From contig NZ_JABBCQ020000005.1 in NCBI RefSeq assembly GCF_012844455.2, positions 124,001-188,000 on the forward strand: a stretch of 64,000 nucleotides of DNA. The letters run 5' to 3'. Positions 7,868 through 16,528 of the stretch are shown here, piece after piece. How positions within the stretch are numbered: the stretch's first letter is position 1; each line of letters starts with the position of its first letter. The notes under the pieces are model-generated. The model saw only the letters and a list, made by a program, of their open reading frames with translations. It was not told the origin of the DNA and ran no database searches. The translations under genes and the position numbers were made by a program. This stretch comes from Comamonas suwonensis. GTDB lineage: Bacteria; Pseudomonadota; Gammaproteobacteria; Burkholderiales; Burkholderiaceae_C.

Positions 7868-9115
7868 TCAAGGCCGCTTCATCTGGCATTCGGTCGGTAG
7901 ATCAAGCTGCTGGGCGGAATAGACGGCATCGGTTCTGAAGCCGTAGTTTGTGCCTTCCCAGCCGGTTTTGACCAGTTTCCCGTCCACGGGCGCGATGGTG
8001 TTGACGACCTGGGGCAGCAGCAACTGATGGTCCTTGCCGCGCATCTTGACAGCGCCGAAGACGGTGTCCATCTGCATGTCTTCCAGGGCCTTGGCGATTT
8101 TGACGGGCTCGGTGGATTGGGCTTTGGCCATGGCCGCAGCTAGCATGCGGGGAACGAGGTCCATGCGCGGTGCCAGGAAGTCCTGATTCATCTTGGCTTT
8201 GTATTCCTTGGCGCGGGCGTCGGCCTGGGTACGGTCGGCCATGCCGGGGTGCCATTCGGCAACCCAGGTCACCTGGCCGATCTTGGCCTGAGAGATGGAG
8301 GTCACGGTGCCCGGGAAGCCGCCTGCGCTATGGTTGAAATAGCGCAGGTTGTAGCCGGAGTCGCCTGCGGACTTGAGCAGCAGCGCCATGTCCTGCCCCC
8401 AGTTGCCCGTGATGACGGAGTCGGTGCTGACCTCCTTCATCTTGGCCACATAGGGTGCGAAGTCCTTGATGCGGCCCATGGGGTGCAGCGTCTCGCCCAC
8501 AAACTGAATCTCCGGCCTTGCCTTGCCCACCATGTTGCGGCCAAAGCTGGCCCATTGCTTGCCGTGTGCGTAGTCCTGGTTGAGCAGAAAAACCTTCTTG
8601 ATTTCCGGCTGGGTCTTGATGTAGTTGGCAATCGCCTGCATGCGCATGGCCGTGTTGGCGTCAAACATGAAATGCCAGAAGCTGCAGGCCTTCCCGGTCA
8701 GCTCGGGATCGATGGAGCTGTGGTTGAGTATCAGCACCTCCTTGCCCGGATTGCGCTGGTTGTAGCGCGATGCGGCCTGTACCAGTGCGGTGACGACGGA
8801 CGAGCCAGAGCCGCCCGTCACCACCACGCGCGCGCCCTGATCAATGGCGGCCTGCAGCGCGCTCTGGCTTTCCTGAGCGGAGAGCTTGCTGTCGAACTGC
8901 AGCAGCTGAAATTTAGCGCCGTTGAAGAGCCCACCTTTGGCGTTGACATCATCCACCGCATACAGCACATGGTTGCGCATCACTTCGCCCACGTTGGCAA
9001 ACGGGCCAGAGAGCGGGTCGATAAAGGCAATTTTGAACGGCTCTGCCGTCTGGGCAGAAACGGCGCCAGCGCAAAGGCTGGCAGCAAGTGCAATGGCTGA
9101 AAAACGAACGGACAT
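7868..9115 (-). CDS. ABC transporter substrate-binding protein, LivK/Peripla_BP_6 type
   Basis: 415 residues. The signal peptide is about residues 1-21, cleaved near AVSAQ. The mature domain opens with IAFIDPLSGPFANVGEVMRN, the hallmark of branched-chain amino-acid/amide receptors. The protein would deliver a ligand to a Liv-type ABC permease, but no permease or ATPase gene is nearby. It lies 42 bp downstream of the TetR gene on the same strand and probably shares its transcript. With the ligase and carboxylase on the other side of the operator, the ligand may be the carboxylic acid that they process (inference). Confidence 0.85.
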   Translation of the reverse strand: MSVRFSAIALAASLCAGAVSAQTAEPFKIAFIDPLSGPFANVGEVMRNHVLYAVDDVNAKGGLFNGAKFQLLQFDSKLSAQESQSALQAAIDQGARVVVTGGSGSSVVTALVQAASRYNQRNPGKEVLILNHSSIDPELTGKACSFWHFMFDANTAMRMQAIANYIKTQPEIKKVFLLNQDYAHGKQWASFGRNMVGKARPEIQFVGETLHPMGRIKDFAPYVAKMKEVSTDSVITGNWGQDMALLLKSAGDSGYNLRYFNHSAGGFPGTVTSISQAKIGQVTWVAEWHPGMADRTQADARAKEYKAKMNQDFLAPRMDLVPRMLAAAMAKAQSTEPVKIAKALEDMQMDTVFGAVKMRGKDHQLLLPQVVNTIAPVDGKLVKTGWEGTNYGFRTDAVYSAQQLDLPTECQMKRP

Positions 9116-9157
9116 GGTGGTTGTCTCCAGGGGATGAATTGCGCCGTAGCCGTTTTC

Positions 9158-9946
9158 TTATGCGGCGGTGCTGCTGGGGGATGGGGCGCTCTTGCGGCGC
9201 TTGGGCGGGGCGTCTTTGGCGGCTGGCGCTGCCTTGCTTGTGCTTCGCTTGCGGTAAGGGGGCGGGGCAAGTGCTGCGCTGCTGCGCAGTCCCAGCACGC
9301 GCGAGGCCAGATCTGTCAGTTCCACCACCATTTCGGCGGGGCCGAGCTTGCCGTTTGGCTGGTACCAGTTGTAGAGAAAGCCAGGCAGGCTGCAGGCGGC
9401 CTGCGCCGTGATGCGGGCATCGCGAAAATCAAAATGTCCGCTGGCGCGCCCTTCTTCCAACAAGGCGCAGAACTGTTGGTAAAACTGCTGTGCCACTTCG
9501 CGTGAAGCTTTGAGGTAGGCAGGGCTGAAGGCCTGTGGTTCGCGGTACGGAAAAAAGCCTGCCGGGTAATGTGCAATGGTGGCCGCAATCAGTCGCTGCA
9601 GACCATCAATCGCTTTTTCATGCGCGGGGCGAGGGTCGTCTGCCGCAAAGTCCAGCACCGTAAAACAGGCCTCGGTGGGCGCCCAGCACAGGGTCTCAAA
9701 AATCTCCTGCTTGTTGCGAAAGTAGTAGTACACAAAAGGCTTGGTCACGCCCAGCGCCTGCACGATCTGCTCAATGGTGGTGCTGGCGTAGCCGTAGCGG
9801 TCAAACAGCGCTTCGGCGGCTTTCAGAATGCGCTCGCGCTTCTCGTCAGAGCCGGCGGTTTGAAGCTTCTGGCGCCCCTTCGGAGCCACAGGTGTGGCAA
9901 CAGCTAGGGTGAGCGATTTCTTTGTTTTTCTGGGGGCGGTAGCCAT
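9158..9946 (-). CDS. TetR family transcriptional regulator
   Basis: 262 residues. A basic 35-residue N-terminal extension precedes the TetR DNA-binding domain (ILKAAEALFDRYGYASTTIE, then VTKPFVYYYFRNKQEIFE, residues 40-85). The ligand-binding domain follows, and the last 40 residues are Ala/Pro/Lys-rich and probably disordered. The gene diverges from the acyl-CoA ligase gene, and a 37-bp inverted repeat lies 25 bp beyond its start codon. This is the standard geometry for a repressor acting on its own gene and the divergent catabolic operon; the inducer is likely the substrate or its CoA thioester (inference). Confidence 0.88.
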   Translation of the reverse strand: MATAPRKTKKSLTLAVATPVAPKGRQKLQTAGSDEKRERILKAAEALFDRYGYASTTIEQIVQALGVTKPFVYYYFRNKQEIFETLCWAPTEACFTVLDFAADDPRPAHEKAIDGLQRLIAATIAHYPAGFFPYREPQAFSPAYLKASREVAQQFYQQFCALLEEGRASGHFDFRDARITAQAACSLPGFLYNWYQPNGKLGPAEMVVELTDLASRVLGLRSSAALAPPPYRKRSTSKAAPAAKDAPPKRRKSAPSPSSTAA

Positions 9947-9971
9947 GCGGGTTTCCGTGTGTCACGTTCGT

Positions 9972-10008
9972 TATACCGATGGGTAGTATTGTTCTACCGG
10001 CAGGTATA
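9972..10008. promoter_or_regulatory. Candidate TetR operator (inverted repeat)
   Basis: The arms TATACC-N4-GGTAG (9972-9986) and CTACC-N4-GGTATA (9994-10008) are exact inverted copies at every fixed position, around a 7-base centre. The site lies between the divergent TetR and ligase genes. Confidence 0.7.
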
Positions 10009-10111
10009 CATTGGCAAGACATCGGGGCGGGAATCGGCCTAAGGCTATCCCTGAGATGACGCTAAAAGCGCACCAAGCCTCGGTTTTAACGAGACACCCA
10101 GGAGACAAACC

Positions 10112-11710
10112 ATGGCTGAATCCGAGACCCTCATCCCCTTGCATGAGGCCCTGCGCCGCAATGCGCGCAAGCATCCCGAGCGCGTTGCCTATATCTGGTA
10201 TGGCCAGCACATTAGCTGGCGGCAGGTGGATGAGGCCAGCGATGCCGTGGCTGCTCACCTGCAGCAGCTGGGCGTGCAAAAAGGTGAACCGGTGGCGCTG
10301 TTCATGAACAACTGCCCGCAGTACATCGTCGCGCACTACGCGGTGCAGAAAATCGGTGCCATCGTCTGCCCCTGTGGGCCGCTGAACAAAGAGCATGAGC
10401 TGGAATACCAACTTAACGATTTGCGGGCACGCATCATCATCGCGGCCGATGGCTTGCTGCCCGTGGTCGACAAGGTGCGCAGCACTACGGCGATTGAGCA
10501 TGTGCTGGCCGTGCGCTATGGCGACTGGTTGCCTGCCCAAACCACGCTGGCCCTGCCGCCAGAGTTGCAAGTGCCAGCGCAGGATCTACCCGCCCATGTG
10601 GAATCGTTCTGGGCGATCATGCGCAGCGGCGCAAAGCCCCAGCCGGTTGCCGTCAGCATGGATGACGTGGCGTTGATGACCTATACCTCGGGCACCACCG
10701 GCCTGCCCAAGGGCGCCATGCTGAGCTTTGGCGCGGCGGCGTACAAGACCGCAGGCGCATCGACCGTGACGGGGGTGAGTGATCAGGATGTGCTATTGGC
10801 CGTGGCACCGCTCTATCACATTGCCGGCATGTCCATGGGTGTCAACATGCCCGTGCACTCGGGCGCGCCCTGCGTGCTGCTGCACCGCTTTGATCCGCTG
10901 GCCGTAGCGCAGGCGCTTGAGCGCTACCGCGTGACATGGTGGTACAGCATTGCGCCCATGAACGTGGCGCTGATGCAGGTGCCCGGCGTCGAGCAGATGG
11001 ACTTCAGTGCGCTGCGCCGCAACACCGTCACCAGCTTTGGCATTACCTACACACAGGCGCTGGCCGAGCAGTGGAAGCGCTTTACGCCCAACGCCATCTC
11101 CAGCGAAGCGGCTTACGGCCTGTCGGAAACCCACACCATGGACACCTTCATGCCCGGCGATGCCATTCGCTGGGGCACGCACGGCAAGCCTTCACCGGGC
11201 AATGAAATTCGCGTTATCGATCCCGAAACCAGCGTGCAACTGCCTCCCGGTGAAGTGGGTGAAATCATCATTCGCGGCCGGGGCAACTTCAAGGGCTACT
11301 GGAACAAGCCCGAAGCCACGGCCAAGACGCTCAAAGACGGTTGGGTCTACACCGGCGACATGGGCAAGTTTGATGAAGACGGCTACCTCACTTTCATCGG
11401 CCGCTTCAAGGAAATGATCAAGGTCTCGGGCTACAGCGTCTTCCCCGAAGAGGTTGAAACCATTTTGATCAAGCACCCCGCCATTGCGCAGGCCGCCGTG
11501 CTTGGCGTGGCCGATGCGCAAAAGGGCGAAGTGGTGCGCGCCTTCATCGTGCGCAAACCGGGCCAGAGTCTGGAAGCCGATGCGCTGCTGGCCTGGGCCA
11601 GAGACAACATGGCGACTTACAAGGCTCCGCGTGAGGTGCGTTTTATTGAGGCGCTACCCGCCACCGGCGCGGGAAAAGTGCTGCGCCGCTTGTTGCGCGA
11701 TATTCCTTGA
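10112..11710 (+). CDS. AMP-dependent acyl-CoA synthetase/ligase
   Basis: 532 residues; AGGAGAC lies seven bases before the ATG. This is an ANL-superfamily enzyme that activates a carboxylic acid with ATP to an acyl-AMP and then an acyl-CoA. The P-loop is TYTSGTTGLPKGAM (about residue 190). Further motifs are AYGLSETHTMDTF, the ATP-binding YTGDMGKFDEDGYLTFIGR, the hinge FKEMIKVSGYSVFPEEVE, and the C-terminal catalytic lysine in PATGAGKVLRR. The sequence alone does not show whether the acid is aromatic, alicyclic or fatty. The carboxylase gene starts 68 bp downstream; the two are likely co-transcribed under the TetR regulator. Confidence 0.9.
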   Translation: MAESETLIPLHEALRRNARKHPERVAYIWYGQHISWRQVDEASDAVAAHLQQLGVQKGEPVALFMNNCPQYIVAHYAVQKIGAIVCPCGPLNKEHELEYQLNDLRARIIIAADGLLPVVDKVRSTTAIEHVLAVRYGDWLPAQTTLALPPELQVPAQDLPAHVESFWAIMRSGAKPQPVAVSMDDVALMTYTSGTTGLPKGAMLSFGAAAYKTAGASTVTGVSDQDVLLAVAPLYHIAGMSMGVNMPVHSGAPCVLLHRFDPLAVAQALERYRVTWWYSIAPMNVALMQVPGVEQMDFSALRRNTVTSFGITYTQALAEQWKRFTPNAISSEAAYGLSETHTMDTFMPGDAIRWGTHGKPSPGNEIRVIDPETSVQLPPGEVGEIIIRGRGNFKGYWNKPEATAKTLKDGWVYTGDMGKFDEDGYLTFIGRFKEMIKVSGYSVFPEEVETILIKHPAIAQAAVLGVADAQKGEVVRAFIVRKPGQSLEADALLAWARDNMATYKAPREVRFIEALPATGAGKVLRRLLRDIP

Positions 11711-11739
11711 TGTTTCGAGTGAAAAATGCCTCAAGTCCT

Positions 11740-11775
11740 TGATGGGTGTGCGCTAAAAGCTATTAAAACGAGAGT
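11740..11775. repeat. Partial family 1 repeat in the ligase-carboxylase gap
   Basis: GTGCGCTAAAAGCTATTAAA here resembles the right arm AAGCGCTGAAAGCTATCAAT of the copy near 21.89 kb. Only one arm is clear, so this is a degenerate copy. Confidence 0.4.
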
Positions 11776-11778
11776 TCT

Positions 11779-14700
11779 ATGTTTGAAAAAGTCCTGATCG
11801 CCAACCGTGGCGAAATCGCCTTGCGCATCATCCGCGCCTTGCAGGAATTGGGCATTTCCAGCCTTGCGGTCTATGCGCAGGATGATGCGCAGGCTCCCCA
11901 TGTGCAGGCCGCAGACGCCTCCGTCGCACTGGGCGCCAGCGGCCCATCGGCATATCTGGATGGCGCACATCTACTGCAGATAGCGCAGGCACAGGGCTGC
12001 GATGCGCTGCACCCCGGCTACGGTTTTTTGAGTGAAAACGCAGACTTTGCGCTGGCTTGTGCTGCTGCCGATGTGCGCTTTATCGGCCCCACGCCAGAGC
12101 AACTGGCTTTGCTGGGCGACAAGGCCAGAGCCCGTGCGCTGGCGCTGCAATGCGGTGTGCCTTTGATGCTCGGCAGTACCGAGGTGGTGACGCTTGCGCA
12201 GGCGCAGCAGTTCTTTGCTCAGCAGCAGGCCGATGGCGCCAGCGGCATCATGATCAAAGCCATTGGCGGTGGCGGCGGGCGCGGTATGCGGGCGGTGAAT
12301 CAGGCCGGTGATGTGGCTGCTGCCTATGAGCGCTGCCGCAGCGAGGCAAAAGCGGCGTTTGGTGTGGACGGTGTGTATGTAGAGCGCCTGATGACGGGCG
12401 CACGCCATATCGAGATTCAGCTGCTGGGCGACGGCAGCGAATGGCCGATGGCGCTGGGCGAGCGCGAATGCACGCTGCAGCGCCGCTTTCAAAAGCTGGT
12501 GGAGATTGCGCCCAGCCCCAGCCTGCGGCAGCCGCTGCGCGAACGCATTACGCAAGATGCGCTGCGCATGGCGGCGCAGTTGCGTTATGAAAGTCTGGGA
12601 ACCTTCGAGTTTCTGGTCGATCTGAAATCGCCGACTTTGCCTTATGTGTTCATTGAGGCCAACCCGCGCCTGCAGGTTGAGCACACGATTACCGAAGAGG
12701 TCTTTGGTGTCGATCTGGTGCAGGCGCAGATTCGTATTGCCGCCGGTGATCACTTTGCGGATCTGGGTCTGAACGTCAATCAGCCACCACAGCCGCGCGG
12801 CTATGCCATGCAGTGGCGCATCAATGCCGAAACGCTGGATGCGCAAGGCAACGCCCACCCTGGCAGCGGCCGCATTGCTGAGCTGCGCTGGCCGCAAGGG
12901 CCGGGCATTCGCATCGACAGCCATGCGCAGCAGGGCGCCAGCCCATCGCCGCATTACGACACCTTGCTGGCCAAGCTCATCGTGCACAGCAATGCCCCGC
13001 GCTTTGAGGATGTGCTGCGCCGCTCGCAGCGTGCGCTGGCCGAGTGCCACATTACCGGTTTTGACACCAACCTGCCGCTGCTGCAGGCGCTGGCCGAGCG
13101 GCCTGAAATGCAAAGCCAGGCTGTGCACACGCGCTGGCTGGAAGAAGTTTTGCCGCAGCTGGTAGATGCTTCTGAAAAGATAGCTGCTAGTGTCAATCAT
13201 CAAAATGATTCAGTGCTGAAAGCGGCTGAAACCCAATCAAATCAAGCGCAAGCAGCTCCTGAAAATGCAGTGCTGGCACCCATGCCCGCCAGAGTCGTGC
13301 AATGGGCTATCGCCGCTGGTGATGTGGTGGCCAAGGGCGCAGAGCTAGGCATTCTTGAAGCCATGAAGATGCAGCATGTGCTGTTTGCGCAGGCTGCGGG
13401 TGTAGTGCAGGAATTGCTGGCAGAGACCGGCAGCTATGTGGTGCAGGGCCAGGCGCTGCTGGTGCTGGGTGATGCGCAGGGCGATGCCGCCCACGCCGAG
13501 GTGCAGCAGCAAGCACTGGACCCTGATGACATTCGTGCCGACCTGCAGCGCGTGAAAGATCGCCATGCCTTCACGCTGGATGCTGCGCGGCCCGATGCCA
13601 TGGCCAAGCGCCACGCGCAGGGCAGCCGCAGCGCCCGCGAGAATATTGCAGACCTGTGTGATGAAGGCAGTTTTACCGAATACGGCGCGCTGGCCATTGC
13701 TGCGCAAACACGCCGCCGCAGCATTGACGATCTGGTTGCCAACACGCCCGCAGATGGCATGGTGACAGGCATTGGTTCCATCAATGGCCAGCAGTTTGGC
13801 GAAGAAAAATCGCGAGCCGTTGTCATGTCGTATGACGCGACGGTGCTGGCCGGCACGCAGGGGGCGCGCAATCATGCCAAGACCGATCGCATGCTGGGCA
13901 TTGCCTTGCAGCAAAATTTGCCCGTAGTGCTGTTTGCCGAAGGTGGCGGTGGCCGCCCCGGCGATACCGATACGCCCGTGGTGGCGGGCCTGCATGTCCA
14001 CACGTTTGCGGCCTATGCAGCCCTCTCGGGGCAGGTGCCGGTGATTGGCATTACGCATGGCCGCTGCTTTGCGGGTAACGCGGCGCTGCTGGGCTGCAGC
14101 GATGTGATTATCGCCACGCGTTCCAGCACCATCGGAATGGGCGGGCCAGCCATGATCGAGGGCGGAGGGCTGGGCGTTTTCAAGCCCGAAGAAGTCGGCC
14201 CCAGCAGCGTGCAGCATGCCAATGGCGTGATCGATATTCTGGTGGAAGATGAAGCGCAGGCCGTGGCCGCGGCGCGCCACTATCTGTCATTTTTTCAGGG
14301 CCGCAGCAGCGCGCAGTGGTCAGTGCCTGATCAGCGCCATTTGCGCCATGTAGTGCCAGAAAATCGCTTGCGCGCTTACGACACGCGCGCCGCCATGGTC
14401 GGGCTGGTGGATGAGGGCAGTCTGCTCATGCTGCGCACCGGCTTTGGTCTGGGCATTCATACCGCGCTGGCGCGTATTGAAGGGCGGCCCGTGGCGTTGA
14501 TGGCCAACAACCCCGGCCACCTGGGCGGCGCGATTGATGCCGATGCCGCCGACAAGGCCGCGCGCTTCATGCAGCTGTGCAATGCGCACGGCCTTCCCAT
14601 CATCAGTCTGGTGGATACGCCCGGCTTCATGGTGGGGCCTGAGATTGAAAAGACGGCCCAGGTGCGCCATGTCAGCCGCTTGTTCGTGACGGCTGCCAAG

Positions 14701-15078
14701 CTGCGCGTGCCGTACTTCAGCGTGGTGCTGCGCAAGGGCTATGGGCTGGGGGCGATGGGCATGACAGCGGGCAGCTTTCATGCACCTATCTTCAACGTGG
14801 CCTGGCCTACCGGAGAGTTTGGTGCCATGGGGCTGGAAGGTGCAGTGCGGCTGGGTTTTCGCAAGGAGCTGGAAGCCTTGCCCGAGGGGCCGCAGCGCGA
14901 TGCGCTGTTTCAGAAACTGCTGGCTCAGCAGTACGCACACGGCGAGGCCATGCACATGGCTGCCACGCTGGAGATTGATGCCGTCATCGACCCCGCGGAC
15001 ACCCGCCACTGGCTGGTGCGCGCTCTGGCCGGTGCACAGCTGCGTGAGAGCCAAGGGGCGTTTGTGGACACATGGTAA
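11779..15078 (+). CDS. Single-chain biotin-dependent acyl-CoA carboxylase (BC-BCCP-CT fusion)
   Basis: 1099 residues carry a whole carboxylase. The biotin carboxylase is at about 1-450 (FEKVLIANRGEIALRIIRAL; glycine-rich IKAIGGGGGRGMRAV; FIEANPRLQVEHTITEEV). A linker follows at 465-497. The biotinyl domain is at about 500-570 with biotin lysine K530 in LEAMKMQH, and the carboxyltransferase is at about 590-1099 (SYDATVLAGTQGARNH; PVIGITHGRCFAGNAALLGC; SLVDTPGFMVGPEIE). Biotin is carboxylated with ATP and bicarbonate, then the CO2 is passed to an acyl-CoA. Most acetyl- or propionyl-CoA carboxylases use separate subunits; the closest known layout is the single-chain long-chain acyl-CoA carboxylase of mycobacteria. 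The neighbouring ligase could supply its acyl-CoA. The linker nucleotides match a dispersed repeat. Confidence 0.93.
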   Translation: MFEKVLIANRGEIALRIIRALQELGISSLAVYAQDDAQAPHVQAADASVALGASGPSAYLDGAHLLQIAQAQGCDALHPGYGFLSENADFALACAAADVRFIGPTPEQLALLGDKARARALALQCGVPLMLGSTEVVTLAQAQQFFAQQQADGASGIMIKAIGGGGGRGMRAVNQAGDVAAAYERCRSEAKAAFGVDGVYVERLMTGARHIEIQLLGDGSEWPMALGERECTLQRRFQKLVEIAPSPSLRQPLRERITQDALRMAAQLRYESLGTFEFLVDLKSPTLPYVFIEANPRLQVEHTITEEVFGVDLVQAQIRIAAGDHFADLGLNVNQPPQPRGYAMQWRINAETLDAQGNAHPGSGRIAELRWPQGPGIRIDSHAQQGASPSPHYDTLLAKLIVHSNAPRFEDVLRRSQRALAECHITGFDTNLPLLQALAERPEMQSQAVHTRWLEEVLPQLVDASEKIAASVNHQNDSVLKAAETQSNQAQAAPENAVLAPMPARVVQWAIAAGDVVAKGAELGILEAMKMQHVLFAQAAGVVQELLAETGSYVVQGQALLVLGDAQGDAAHAEVQQQALDPDDIRADLQRVKDRHAFTLDAARPDAMAKRHAQGSRSARENIADLCDEGSFTEYGALAIAAQTRRRSIDDLVANTPADGMVTGIGSINGQQFGEEKSRAVVMSYDATVLAGTQGARNHAKTDRMLGIALQQNLPVVLFAEGGGGRPGDTDTPVVAGLHVHTFAAYAALSGQVPVIGITHGRCFAGNAALLGCSDVIIATRSSTIGMGGPAMIEGGGLGVFKPEEVGPSSVQHANGVIDILVEDEAQAVAAARHYLSFFQGRSSAQWSVPDQRHLRHVVPENRLRAYDTRAAMVGLVDEGSLLMLRTGFGLGIHTALARIEGRPVALMANNPGHLGGAIDADAADKAARFMQLCNAHGLPIISLVDTPGFMVGPEIEKTAQVRHVSRLFVTAAKLRVPYFSVVLRKGYGLGAMGMTAGSFHAPIFNVAWPTGEFGAMGLEGAVRLGFRKELEALPEGPQRDALFQKLLAQQYAHGEAMHMAATLEIDAVIDPADTRHWLVRALAGAQLRESQGAFVDTW
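13171..13269 (+). repeat. Family 1 repeat inside the carboxylase gene (interdomain linker)
   Basis: GCTGAAACCCAATCAAATCA and the following AGCGCAAGCAGCTCCTGAAA match the right half of the intergenic copy at 19940-19985 (CTGAAACCCATATCAATCCA, then GCGCAAGCAGCTCTTT). GATAGCTGCTAGTG matches the left arm. The segment is in frame and encodes residues 465-497, a polar, Gln/Asn/Ala/Ser-rich stretch between the biotin carboxylase and biotinyl domains. Confidence 0.7.
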
Positions 15079-15110
15079 ACGCTGAGATTTTCGCTGGCTC
15101 AGTGTTTGAG

Positions 15111-15173
15111 ATTCAAAATGAAATCAGTTGCTGGCGCTTATGTATCAAGCGCTTATAGCTCCTGTTTTTGATA
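15111..15173. repeat. Dispersed imperfect palindrome, family 1 (copy after the carboxylase)
   Basis: The segment runs from TTCAAAATGAAATCAGTTGC through GGCGCTTATGTATCAAGCGC to TATAGCTCCTGTTTTTGATA. It has the family's outer TCAAAA/TTTTGA arms and a central GGCGCTTA...AAGCGCTTA region. It lies between the carboxylase stop and the aminotransferase start and may end or attenuate the ligase-carboxylase transcript (inference). Confidence 0.65.
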
Positions 15174-15301
15174 TTTTCTCTATACAGAAAACCATATTCA
15201 GCCTCATGCTAAGCTGAAAGTCTTGCCGAAATTGCCTGACCGCCAAGGTGGCTGTGACGGGCACTTTTGACTGCTACCGCTCTTGCGACTGGAGATATTT
15301 C

Positions 15302-16450
15302 ATGCCTGGACTTTTGCCCGATGTTGATCCCGATGGCCTGCTCGAATTTTCGGTGGTCTATACCGACAGAGCGCTCAACCATATGTCCAAGAAATTTGTG
15401 GGTGTGATGCAGGATGTGCTGGCCACGCTCAAAGAGGTTTATCACGCCAATACGGCCGTGCTGATCCCCGGCAGTGGCACCTTCGGCATGGAAGCCGTGG
15501 CGCGCCAGTTTGCCAATCGTGAGAAGGTGCTCATCGTGCGCAACGGCTGGTTCAGCTACCGCTGGACGCAGATTTTCGACGCCGATGCGGGCCTGGGTGG
15601 AGGCTCTATCGTCTGCAAGGCACGCAAGCAGGGGGAAGGCAGCCAGGATCCCTGGGCACCTTGCCCCGCCGCCGATGTGGCGGAGACCATTCGCGTCGAG
15701 CGCCCCAAGGTGGTGTTCGCTCCGCATGTGGAAACCGCCAGCGGCATCATGCTGCCCGATGACTATCTGAGCACGGTGGCGGATGCTGCGCACGAGGTGG
15801 GCGCGCTGTTTGTCCTGGACTGTGTGGCCTCGGGTGCCATGTGGGTGGACATGGAAAAGACCGGCGTGGACGTGCTGATCTCGGCACCGCAAAAAGGCTG
15901 GAGCAGCTCGCCCTGCTGCGCCATGGTCATGCTGTCGGCGCGTGCCCGTGAAGCGATTGAACACACGCAAAGCTCCAGCTTTTCCTGTGACTTGAAGAAG
16001 TGGATGCTGATTGCCGAGGGCTATGAAAAAGGCCAGCACGCCTATCACACCACCATGCCCACCGATGCATTGCTGCGCCTGCGCGATGTGATGCTGGAGA
16101 CGCGTGAATACGGCTTTGCCAAGGTGCGTGAAGAGCAAATCGAGCTGGGCCGCAAGGTGCGCATGCTGCTGGAGTCGCGTGGCTTCCCCAGCGTGGCGAT
16201 GGATGGCTACAAAGCCCCCGGTGTGGTGGTCAGCTACACCACCGACCCCGAAATTCAAAGCAGCCGCGCCTTCCTGAAGGTGGGCTTGCAGACTGCTTCT
16301 GGCGTGCCGCTGCAGTGCGATGAAGGGCCAGATTTCAAGAGCTTCCGTATCGGCTTGTTCGGGCTGGAAAAGTGGCACGATCCCGATCGCACGGTGGGCC
16401 ATCTCTCCAAGGCGCTGGACGATATTGGCATTCCCGCTGCCCCGAATTAA
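15302..16450 (+). CDS. Class V aminotransferase (alanine-glyoxylate/serine-pyruvate aminotransferase type)
   Basis: 382 residues from the ATG of MPGLLPDVDPDGLLEF, which has GGAG seven bases ahead; an upstream in-frame ATG at 15248 lacks one. This is a fold-type I PLP enzyme: VLIPGSGTFGMEAVARQFA binds the cofactor phosphate, FVLDCVASGAMWVDM carries the PLP-contacting Asp, and K198 in SAPQKGWSS is the Schiff-base lysine. The family moves amino groups between small amino and 2-oxo acids, commonly serine, alanine and glyoxylate. The substrate here is not evident. A family 1 repeat separates it from the carboxylase, so it need not belong to the same operon. Confidence 0.85.
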   Translation: MPGLLPDVDPDGLLEFSVVYTDRALNHMSKKFVGVMQDVLATLKEVYHANTAVLIPGSGTFGMEAVARQFANREKVLIVRNGWFSYRWTQIFDADAGLGGGSIVCKARKQGEGSQDPWAPCPAADVAETIRVERPKVVFAPHVETASGIMLPDDYLSTVADAAHEVGALFVLDCVASGAMWVDMEKTGVDVLISAPQKGWSSSPCCAMVMLSARAREAIEHTQSSSFSCDLKKWMLIAEGYEKGQHAYHTTMPTDALLRLRDVMLETREYGFAKVREEQIELGRKVRMLLESRGFPSVAMDGYKAPGVVVSYTTDPEIQSSRAFLKVGLQTASGVPLQCDEGPDFKSFRIGLFGLEKWHDPDRTVGHLSKALDDIGIPAAPN

Positions 16451-16476
16451 GAGCCGCCTTGCGGCAATGACATCTG

Positions 16477-16513
16477 CAAAGCCCCGCTTCGTACTACAGT
16501 CGGGGCTTTGTTG
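16477..16513 (+). terminator. Intrinsic terminator after the aminotransferase gene
   Basis: The perfect 10-bp stem CAAAGCCCCG/CGGGGCTTTG has a 14-base loop and is followed by TTGTT. It lies 26 bp after the stop and just before the FKBP gene, which therefore probably has its own promoter nearby or depends on read-through. Confidence 0.75.
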
Positions 16514-16528
16514 TTACCGCCCATTCCT

